A stretch of DNA of 64,000 bases from JAJTFW01 sp046330075 (GTDB taxonomy: Bacteria > Bacteroidota > Bacteroidia > AKYH767-A > OLB10): contig JAXLTL010000001.1 in assembly GCA_046330075.1 (NCBI GenBank), positions 1,375,707 through 1,439,706 on the forward strand. The letters run 5' to 3'. The notes beneath the pieces are model-generated. The model ran no database searches. It was given only the letters and a program-made list of their open reading frames with translations, and was not told the origin of the DNA. Of the stretch, positions 57,791-64,000 are shown one piece after another (position 1 is the stretch's first letter; each line of letters begins with the position of its first letter). The position numbers and the translations under genes were made by a program.

Positions 57791-60535
57791 CTACGCCCTC
57801 TTCCTGTACAAATGTTCCTGAAACTCGACGAACAGCTTGCTGATGTTGCTGACGTCGCCGAGGATTTCTTTGGCGTCTTCGAGGCTCTGGTATTTGTTGG
57901 TGAGAAGGATGGGTAACTTTTCCTGGTCGAGTTCGTCAACACCGGTTTCAATGTATTTGCTGAGAACGAAGGAGATGAATTCACGCTGTTTGTCGTTGAG
58001 CAGGGCAAAAATGGTGGCTTCGGCGGCTTTGGCCCTGGCTTCACGGGTCATGGCAATATAGTCGCCGTTGAAGACATATTCCAAAACATCATACAAGTCG
58101 CTTTTTTCCATGTCGACGAGTTTCTGCAGGATGAGAAGGTCGTCTTTCGGAAATCCGGCGGCATCGAGGTTGTCGAGCAGGGTTTTGCGGGTGAGTGGAT
58201 TGCTCCAGATTTTGCGCAGTTCTTCTTCGTCTTTGAAGAGTTTCGGCAACTCGCCAAAGAGGTTACTCAGGAATTCTGCAGCGGATATCAGTTTACCATC
58301 CGCACTCCAGAAGGTTGTGGATACCATGTGCTGAATCTCTCTTTCTTTTCCGTTGCGGAGTTTGACTTTGACTTTTTTTCGCGGAGAGTGTTCTTCATCG
58401 GGCTCCGAACTTGTCGTAGGCGAGTCTGTATCATCCACAGGATAACCCTCCGGATCCTTAATTACCGGACCTTCCGGTTCCCCATCCCATTCCGGATCGG
58501 AGAAGTGTTTGTACGCATCAACAAAATCGTAAATGGTAAAGAACTCCTTGCCATCGAAGAGGCGTGTGCCCCGACCGACAATCTGCTTGAATTCAATCAT
58601 GGAATTGACCGGACGCAGCAGTACGATATTGCGGATATTGCGGGCATCTACTCCGGTGGAAAGTTTTTGTGAGGTGGTAAGCACCGTGGGAAATGTCTTT
58701 TCATTGTCCTGAAATTCCCTGAGGTAACGCTCCCCCTCTTCTCCGTCGTTGGCGGTAACCCGCACGCAGTAGAATGGATCTTTGTTGCGGGCCAGTTGAT
58801 TGACAAGGTCACGGATCAATGCGGCGTGCCCCTGATTGGCACAGAAGATGATGGCTTTCTCGGCCTGATTGGCTTCATCAAGGAACACCTGCACTCTTTT
58901 CTTTTCCCGCTCCACAATTTCGATGGTGCGATTGAAGTCTTTTTCCTCGTACAGTTTCCCTTCTTCTATTTCTCCTTCTACAATGGTATCATCTGAAGTG
59001 TACCGATAATCGTCCAAAGTGGTTTTGATACGCTTGACTTTGAAGGGCGTGAGGTATCCATCGTTGATACCATCTTTCAAGGAATAGATGTAAACGGGTT
59101 CGCCAAAATACTTGTAGGTATCTACGTTGTCATTGCGTTTGGGAGTGGCGGTCAGACCGAGTTGTACAGCCGGACTAAAATACTCCAATATACCTCTCCA
59201 GTTGCTTTCATCATTAGCTCCCCCGCGATGGCACTCATCGATTATAATGAAGTCGAAGTAATCGGAAGGATATTCGCCTACATATGGAGTGCCTTCGACA
59301 AGCTCAGGCACCGATTGCTCAAATTTGTTTTTAGAAAGCTGTTTTAGTCTTTCAGTATCTCCCTTAATGAGCGCTATTTTCTTTGCTCTGCTCCATTTTT
59401 GAATTTGCTTTTCTCTTTCGAATGCTTCATCAATTCTGTCGAAAGATTCGTAATAGACCAATTTTATTGGCAAATTATTAGAAGTAAAATTTGCTCCTTC
59501 TCCCTTTTTATGCTGCTCAATACGCTGCGCCAATTCTCTCGTGCTTCCCGTATAAAAACTACCATCTGCACATTGAAGAATGTACATATATCCATAAGCA
59601 TGCAAGCCAGAAAGCTCCGTAAATGGTATCTCATCAAAATCAGCTTCTTTCATGGCGGTGCCTGAGCTTGTCGAAGGCCCAGACATAAAGGTTTGAAAGA
59701 TGGTAAAGAAGATACTTCCGTTCGTAGGCACTTTGCCGCGCTTTTTTATTTCATCGGGTTTAATACGAACCAGGGCGTCTTCGGGAAAGGCAGAGAAGGA
59801 ATTGTAGGCCTGATCAGCGAGGATGTTGCGATCGGCTAAAAAGAGTATCCTTGGACGTCTCGAGGTATAGTCATTACCGTTAGCAGAGAGGTTCCAGCGG
59901 GTTTGGAAAAGTTTCCAGGCGATCTGGAAGGCGATGGCGGTTTTTCCAGTGCCGGTGGCCAGCGTAAGTAAGATGCGGTTTTTGTTTTGGGCGATGGCTT
60001 CTACTACTCGTTGTACAGCGATTTCCTGGTAGTAACGTAATTGCCAGCTGCCGCTTTTATCTTCAAAAGGGACGTTAGCAAATTGTTCCCGCCACACTTC
60101 GGCATTTCGGCTCCGCTCAATGTCCGAAGTGTCAACCGAAGCTGTTGAAGGATATGTCTTTTGCCAAAGTTGTTCAGGACTAAGAAAGTCTGCTACCAAA
60201 CCTTCTTCTCCCGCTTTCATACAAATCTGGTAAATAGCGATCCCGTTGGTGCTGTAGGTAGTTTCCAGCTGGAGTTTATTCGCGTACTTCTTCGCCTGCA
60301 TCACACCCTCACCTACTTCCAGCTCATTGCTTTTGGCTTCAACCACGGCCAGTTTGATGCCTTTGTACATCAATACATAATCGGCGACCTCCCGTTTACC
60401 CCTGGAGCCACCGGATTGTATTTTACCTGCGGTAATGTTGTATTCACGAAGGATCTTTGAGCCTTCCACAACACCCCAACCCGCCGCCTTTAACTTTGGG
60501 TCAATGAGTTCTGCTCTGGTTTCTGCTTCGTTCAT
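57791..60535 (-). CDS. hsdR: Type I restriction HsdR with inserted GIY-YIG domain
   Basis: A 914-residue type I restriction endonuclease subunit. The N-terminal PD-(D/E)xK nuclease is visible as VADYVLMYKGIKLAVVEAKS (D52, E66-x-K68). The SF2 translocase has Walker A ATGTGKT at 193-199, DECH at 433-436, LTATPKR and the motif VI segment QIVGRGTRLF; a helical C-terminal part follows. Between motifs I and II, residues about 287-415 are an extra GIY-YIG nuclease domain bounded by repeat-derived peptides (GPSTSSGTA and VPELVEGT). Removing it restores the usual FMSG-TPYVGEYP junction. HsdR requires HsdM and HsdS to cut DNA. Upstream is an AlbA_2 gene. The reading frame is fully open. Confidence 0.92.
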   Translation of the reverse strand: MNEAETRAELIDPKLKAAGWGVVEGSKILREYNITAGKIQSGGSRGKREVADYVLMYKGIKLAVVEAKSNELEVGEGVMQAKKYANKLQLETTYSTNGIAIYQICMKAGEEGLVADFLSPEQLWQKTYPSTASVDTSDIERSRNAEVWREQFANVPFEDKSGSWQLRYYQEIAVQRVVEAIAQNKNRILLTLATGTGKTAIAFQIAWKLFQTRWNLSANGNDYTSRRPRILFLADRNILADQAYNSFSAFPEDALVRIKPDEIKKRGKVPTNGSIFFTIFQTFMSGPSTSSGTAMKEADFDEIPFTELSGLHAYGYMYILQCADGSFYTGSTRELAQRIEQHKKGEGANFTSNNLPIKLVYYESFDRIDEAFEREKQIQKWSRAKKIALIKGDTERLKQLSKNKFEQSVPELVEGTPYVGEYPSDYFDFIIIDECHRGGANDESNWRGILEYFSPAVQLGLTATPKRNDNVDTYKYFGEPVYIYSLKDGINDGYLTPFKVKRIKTTLDDYRYTSDDTIVEGEIEEGKLYEEKDFNRTIEIVEREKKRVQVFLDEANQAEKAIIFCANQGHAALIRDLVNQLARNKDPFYCVRVTANDGEEGERYLREFQDNEKTFPTVLTTSQKLSTGVDARNIRNIVLLRPVNSMIEFKQIVGRGTRLFDGKEFFTIYDFVDAYKHFSDPEWDGEPEGPVIKDPEGYPVDDTDSPTTSSEPDEEHSPRKKVKVKLRNGKEREIQHMVSTTFWSADGKLISAAEFLSNLFGELPKLFKDEEELRKIWSNPLTRKTLLDNLDAAGFPKDDLLILQKLVDMEKSDLYDVLEYVFNGDYIAMTREARAKAAEATIFALLNDKQREFISFVLSKYIETGVDELDQEKLPILLTNKYQSLEDAKEILGDVSNISKLFVEFQEHLYRKRA
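59289..59680 (-). mobile_element. GIY-YIG cassette inserted in frame in hsdR
   Basis: Flanking inverted repeats at 59289-59313 and 59656-59680 match perfectly over 23 bases, with cores CCTTCGACAAGCTCAGGC and its complement. Between them is a complete small GIY-YIG domain of about 110 residues: YMYILQCADGSFYTGSTREL (the two tyrosines), R338 and H342 in AQRIEQHKK, and E373/E375 in EREKQIQKWSR. An internal ATG at 59653 immediately follows the repeat, so the unit could be translated separately as well. Similar stand-alone GIY-YIG proteins are widespread in the phylum. Interpreting it as a mobile cassette is inference from structure. Confidence 0.75.
60095..60131. repeat. Palindromic repeat in the hsdR 5' part
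   Basis: CACTTCGG (60095-60102) and CCGAAGTG (60124-60131) enclose a core with CGGCTCCGCTCAATGT. It is translated in frame as TSDIERSRNAEV between the nuclease and helicase regions. It resembles the repeats flanking the GIY-YIG cassette, but its inner part differs. Confidence 0.5.
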
Positions 60536-60673
60536 AGGTTTGGTTTAATCCTAAGCATTTTAAACCTCTTGCTTAATATTATGAATTTCTAACTTAGCCA
60601 AACTTTGACTTTGATTTACAAGGATTTACAAACTCAAAATCAACTTGCTTAAGCTGTAAAGACTATGTCCTTT

Positions 60674-62131
60674 TCAACTTTTCTTAAATACATAAAGTGC
60701 ATTTATATCTCTTTGCTTTTTAGTTTGCCTTTCTATAAGCTTTTCCTTCATAAATTTATTCAAATAACCTCTCACCGTATTTTCATTTATTTTAACATAA
60801 CTTACAATTTCGCTGAGTGTTGCATGGTGCGTTGCAAACAAATAAACAAGTATGTTCCTTTGGGTCTCATTGTAATCACCCCACTCATTCTCAATTTTAT
60901 CTACAACCGTATCATGTATCGTTTTTGAGTGCTGGCTTATTTTATTTCTTAGCACCAAGTACACATTACCATTTTTCTCGTGGTATTCCGGTAGAGACAA
61001 CATGGACTTTTCCATTGACTCATAAATTCGTGAAACTCCTTCATTGAGCTGACGCACGTAGCCTAAATCCTCTAACACTCGTGCTACTCGTGGATTCCTT
61101 GCGAATCTTTCCGTTTTAATATTATCTATTGTCACTTGAGCAGGTAATGGCCCACTATTACTGATCTCTAACCGATCATCAAAGTGTTTTATATAAATTG
61201 AACTACCTTGCACATTGTAAGAGCGGTGACACAATGCATTTACAATTCCTTCTAACCATGCTTCCTCGGGATATTCTGGCACTTTCTTAAATTTCCCTTC
61301 CCTAATATCTAGAAAATAGTAGTCTTTAAACGACGCTCTTAAAAACGACTTGAGAAGGTTAATTAACCTCGGAATATTATCCTCAAATCGCTCATCCTTT
61401 ATTACATTATGGCTTACACCAGATAGCGCTTCCTTTCCTGCATATCTTATATATCTGACAGATGCGGATGGAATATATTTCTCTGGCTCTTTTGCAAATA
61501 AGAGAATCGATGCGTTTTTAAAATTGTAGGACTCATCAATCTTGTTTACCAGATGTCGTTTAACAAGCAGATCGAGCGAATTCCCTTTGTAGTTAAGCTT
61601 TTCTTTATATTCTTTTAACAAATCTTGATCTAGATCCTCTGGGTCAAAACTTTTGATTGTTTCCTCTTCAAATCGTCTTATTGATTTATCGTATTCCAGT
61701 TTTTTAATTTGATCTCTACTTAACAACCTATTGGTATCTTGAACTCGCAAAAAAACATGTTCATTATCCTTTCTACAGAAGATACGCTCAAGCTCTTGTT
61801 CAACATGGAATAAAAAAACTAGCTTGCCATCAATTTCTACTTCTTCCAATTCAATGTTACAAGCAGGGTGTATGAAGTCAAATACGACTGTGCGGAAACT
61901 ATTAATCTGCTCCCCTAAGGCTTTGAGGTCTTGAAACTCTCCATTATTTGAAACTCCAAACGCAAGTACGCCACCGTCTGCATTTAACATTCCTATCAGC
62001 TCTTCGGCGATTTTCGTTGGTTTAGTTTCTTTACCACCAAACCCCTTTCGCTCAAAATATTGATTTTCGGGTTGCTCCTCAAGGTACTTTCTTGTGATAA
62101 TTGTGTTTATTTTAGAAATCGCCTTCTCCAT
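60674..62131 (-). CDS. AlbA_2/Schlafen-type DNA-binding regulator with ATPase-like domain
   Basis: A 485-residue protein. The N-terminal AlbA_2 domain (about 20-130) reads ENQYFERKGFGGKETKPTKI and MLNADGGVLAFGVSNNGEFQ. A central linker leads to an HATPase_c_4-like region (EYPEEAWLEGIVNALCHRSY and LEISNSGPLPAQVTIDN, with N-x-x-x-H-R/x-Y as in the family) and a C-terminal winged helix (ETQRNILVYLFATHHATLSE). Such proteins occur as regulators in restriction-modification and defence loci. It lies between hsdR and a broken Bro-N gene and is probably part of the locus. There is a gap of 138 bases to hsdR. Confidence 0.85.
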   Translation of the reverse strand: MEKAISKINTIITRKYLEEQPENQYFERKGFGGKETKPTKIAEELIGMLNADGGVLAFGVSNNGEFQDLKALGEQINSFRTVVFDFIHPACNIELEEVEIDGKLVFLFHVEQELERIFCRKDNEHVFLRVQDTNRLLSRDQIKKLEYDKSIRRFEEETIKSFDPEDLDQDLLKEYKEKLNYKGNSLDLLVKRHLVNKIDESYNFKNASILLFAKEPEKYIPSASVRYIRYAGKEALSGVSHNVIKDERFEDNIPRLINLLKSFLRASFKDYYFLDIREGKFKKVPEYPEEAWLEGIVNALCHRSYNVQGSSIYIKHFDDRLEISNSGPLPAQVTIDNIKTERFARNPRVARVLEDLGYVRQLNEGVSRIYESMEKSMLSLPEYHEKNGNVYLVLRNKISQHSKTIHDTVVDKIENEWGDYNETQRNILVYLFATHHATLSEIVSYVKINENTVRGYLNKFMKEKLIERQTKKQRDINALYVFKKS

Positions 62132-62238
62132 GTTTAACTTGCCTATTAGTTAGCAAAACTTGCTTATTCCTCCTAAAATACTGATATTCAACTATTTAAG
62201 ATTTAATATTAACCTTGCTTAATTCACTTTACAACAAG

Positions 62239-62695
62239 CTAAAGTCTAAAATAAGCAATTTCTAACTTGCTCCGGCGACCCACACTCTTCACTATTTCTA
62301 AAATGAAATTCTTTTGTCGACTTTTCTTCAATTTGTAGATATTTTGAGCTGAATTCAAAAAGCAATTCAAATGGAGTTTGCCTGCGCTTTCAGCCTGAAA
62401 TCCCCTACCGGGATTGCTGATTCTTTTATAATCAAACTTAACCGAAAAGCGCTGTTCTACGTTAGAAGCAAGTATCCTCAGTTGGGTAGTGGCACTAACC
62501 ACTTCACTCCCATCCATTTTTTAGCTTGGCATTGAGGTATTTCCAATAGTTACGTGTTTTGGAGTAGTCGCTTTGGTCCGTAAGCACCGCCACAATATCC
62601 AATACAGAAAACCACCATTTGGCGTTTTCTTCATCCCACAGGGCGCGCACCTCCCTATCGTCGAAGAACCGTATGGATATTTTATGGGTGGTCAT
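62239..62695 (-). pseudogene. Frameshifted and truncated Bro-N (antirepressor-like) gene
   Basis: The 5' frame (62695-62504) reads MTTHKISIRFFDDREVRALW, ENAKWWFSVLDIVAVLTDQS and RNYWKYLNAKLKNGWE, the start of a Bro-N-type phage antirepressor-like protein, and then stops. The reading continues in another frame as GSEVVSATTQLRIL, the expected next Bro-N segment. At 62510-62517 the DNA has a tandem ATGGATGG (minus strand); removing one 4-base unit restores the frame. Downstream sequence no longer matches the family, so the 3' part is deleted or replaced. Intact relatives often sit in type I restriction loci in this phylum. Confidence 0.75.
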
Positions 62696-62699
62696 TTTT

Positions 62700-62837
62700 T
62701 ATTGTTTAATTATCTAAGGACTCGCATTGCCGGGAAGTGAAGTCCGCATTGGTTGCCGCTGCAGGTCCATTCTCTTCGTTTTGTGGGACTTCAGGGACAA
62801 CTGCGACCGCGTCCCACGAAGTCGCCCATGTCCCACG
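62700..62837. repeat. GTGGGAC/GTCCCAC repeat after the four-helix-bundle gene
   Basis: The stretch contains GTGGGAC near 62781 and two GTCCCAC copies near 62812 and 62830, making inverted and direct pairs. It lies immediately 3' of the four-helix-bundle gene. No gene is seen. Confidence 0.4.
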
Positions 62838-63416
62838 CTATTTCCTCTTGTTTCGTTCTTCTATTCGGGCTCTTGTCATTCGCTCGCGCAAGCCTCCTTC
62901 CTTCACAAATGCGGTTTCCAATTGTTTTATCTGCTGATTCAGCAGATAGGTGCATATTTGAATGAGTGTAATCATTGTATTGGCACAAATCTCCGGACTT
63001 TCATGCTCAATGGCTTTTTGAAAGGTAGCGTACGTAGCATGGTCGGCGCTTTTGTTGAGTTCGCGAAGGCGGGCAACAAGTTTATGTTCTTTACCCCAAA
63101 CCGGGAGTTTATGGGTACGCAAATAATCTTCGTAATCTATTTTCAATTCTTCCAGGCTGGCACGCGCCACATTGGTAAGCTTTATTTCTGTTTCCTTAGA
63201 CGTGGCACTGGCCATACTCGCTTCTGCTATATTTTGTTTGCCACTGCGAGCCGCCTGAACCATTTGTCCGATGGTACGGTCATACTTATTAAAAAAACGA
63301 TTGGTAAAATATACCGTACCATCATAAATGATTTCCGCTTTCTGATAACTAAACAGATTCCGGTAACCACCATGAGCGGGTATAAAGCCGACGGTATTTT
63401 CTTTCTCTTCCTTCAT
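62838..63416 (-). CDS. Four-helix-bundle protein with suffix domain
   Basis: A 192-residue protein of the four-helix-bundle family related to 23S rRNA intervening-sequence proteins, with the suffix domain (TIGR04258-like). Recognisable blocks are GGYRNLFSYQKAEIIYDGTV, RTIGQMVQAARSGKQNIAEA and CANTMITLIQICTYLLNQQI. The C-terminal tail ends TRARIEERNKRK. Members are often located in restriction-modification operons; the molecular role is not known. It lies between hsdS and the broken Bro-N gene. Confidence 0.85.
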   Translation of the reverse strand: MKEEKENTVGFIPAHGGYRNLFSYQKAEIIYDGTVYFTNRFFNKYDRTIGQMVQAARSGKQNIAEASMASATSKETEIKLTNVARASLEELKIDYEDYLRTHKLPVWGKEHKLVARLRELNKSADHATYATFQKAIEHESPEICANTMITLIQICTYLLNQQIKQLETAFVKEGGLRERMTRARIEERNKRK

Positions 63417-63465
63417 TGTTCATACAGGCCTCGTGCGACACGAAAGAAGCACAGCCACATTAAAT

Positions 63466-64000
63466 TTATTGCATTTTTACTTTTTCAGTTTTTAGTTCGG
63501 CTAACTCACCCACACTCAACTCCCCACTAAACGCCTTCTGCAAAATCGATTTCTTCAACTCCTCCAAATCTTCTAACTTTTTCTGATAAACCGCTTCAAG
63601 TTTTTGCGTTTCCGCTCGAAGGGCATCTAGTTGGCGGACGATGGATTGTTGTTGTTTGAGAGAAGGAATTGGAATTGGAATTTTATTTAGCATTGTTTGA
63701 TTTAACTTTGGCTGTGCCATTCCACTTACATAATCGTCAATTCTAATTGAATTGATATATACTTCAACAAACCTTTGAGTGGTGATATTGGGAAACTTCA
63801 AAACATGTGCATGATTATTCACCCAAGTTTTGCCTGAAATTGAAAAAGCAATCGGATATGTTCTTGCCAATAGATTTGCACCATCTTCAGAAATACAAAG
63901 TAAATCTTCATTAAAAAGATAATCCTCAACATAATCAACAACTCCCGAGGCACCGTAATATGGAATATCTCCGCTTTTTCTTTTATTTTTGGTTATAGGA
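63466..64000 (-). CDS. hsdS: Type I restriction specificity subunit HsdS (5' truncated by window)
   Basis: The C-terminal 177 residues or so of HsdS; the gene continues past base 64000. The target recognition domain is visible (GDIPYYGASGVVDYVEDYLF, then LCISEDGANLLARTYPIAFS and GKTWVNNHAHVLKF), followed by the LNQTMLNKIPIPIPSLKQQQ motif that starts the conserved spacer helix (SIVRQLDALRAETQKLEAVY). The shorter frame beginning at 63870 is not a real start. HsdS determines the DNA sequence recognised by the HsdM-HsdS-HsdR complex. No hsdM is in the window; it should lie upstream. Confidence 0.93.
   Translation of the reverse strand, partial: PITKNKRKSGDIPYYGASGVVDYVEDYLFNEDLLCISEDGANLLARTYPIAFSISGKTWVNNHAHVLKFPNITTQRFVEVYINSIRIDDYVSGMAQPKLNQTMLNKIPIPIPSLKQQQSIVRQLDALRAETQKLEAVYQKKLEDLEELKKSILQKAFSGELSVGELAELKTEKVKMQ

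Noticed and set aside
58404..58430. Fourth palindromic repeat in the hsdR 3' part (translated SPTTSSEPDE)
   Set aside because: Similarity to the repeat family is partial and the segment may be an ordinary acidic linker.
62727..63530. Long plus-strand frame opposite the four-helix-bundle gene
   Set aside because: It is the shadow of the minus-strand gene, which has clear family motifs.

Overview
The window looks like chromosomal DNA of a member of the phylum Bacteroidota. Four things point that way: promoter-like TAnnTTTG boxes upstream of several genes; secreted proteins ending in type IX secretion (T9SS) type A sorting domains; a TonB-dependent receptor carrying an N-terminal carboxypeptidase-regulatory domain; and Bacteroidota-type families such as PorV/PorQ-like proteins, a PEEFP-type cation ATPase and HHHSHH-leader membrane proteins. 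The class cannot be fixed from the sequence alone. Functional names rest on motif recognition; no database search was possible.

Layout. 1-4.8 kb: two lipoproteins, a UbiD-family decarboxylase, a YD-repeat-like protein and a YbaN-like membrane protein, all on the minus strand. 4.9-9.6 kb: a tetR-tolC-emrA-emrB efflux operon behind a promoter that abuts two inverted repeats. 9.78-15.25 kb: tRNA-Leu(UAA) and a 5.4-kb integrated element bounded by a 17-bp copy of the tRNA 3' end. The element carries a tyrosine integrase, an HTH protein, a candidate filamentous-phage-type replication initiator and three unknown genes. 15.25-16.1 kb: dense hairpin repeats and a duplicated tRNA-Gly 3' end. 16.1-20.8 kb: housekeeping genes mutS, a TrmH-family methyltransferase gene, ruvC, a HIT-family gene and greA. 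20.9-30 kb: an operon for a TonB-dependent receptor, a 1404-residue secreted protein and a PorV-like barrel. 30.7-34.3 kb: smc. 34.3-42.3 kb: T9SS cargo, small secreted proteins, a Rieske-like lipoprotein and a bestrophin. 42.3-46.6 kb: a P-type ATPase operon with a 43-residue membrane peptide, then a decaheme cytochrome with a membrane cytochrome b partner. 46.7-54.4 kb: a toxin-antitoxin pair, a GlxA-type regulator divergent from SRPBCC and DinB genes, and assorted lipoproteins.

54.4-64 kb is a defence island. It holds an Abi_2/HEPN protein, a lipoprotein, an intact IS3-family insertion sequence with terminal repeats and a 4-bp target duplication, and a type I restriction locus read leftwards: hsdS (cut by the window edge), a four-helix-bundle protein, a broken Bro-N gene, an AlbA_2/ATPase-like regulator and hsdR. 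No hsdM is visible; it probably lies beyond base 64000.

The most striking observation is inside hsdR. A complete GIY-YIG nuclease domain sits in frame between helicase motifs I and II. It is flanked by 23-bp perfect inverted repeats of a short palindromic family that also occurs in frame in other coding sequence here. This looks like a repeat-flanked nuclease cassette that landed in a restriction gene without breaking its frame.
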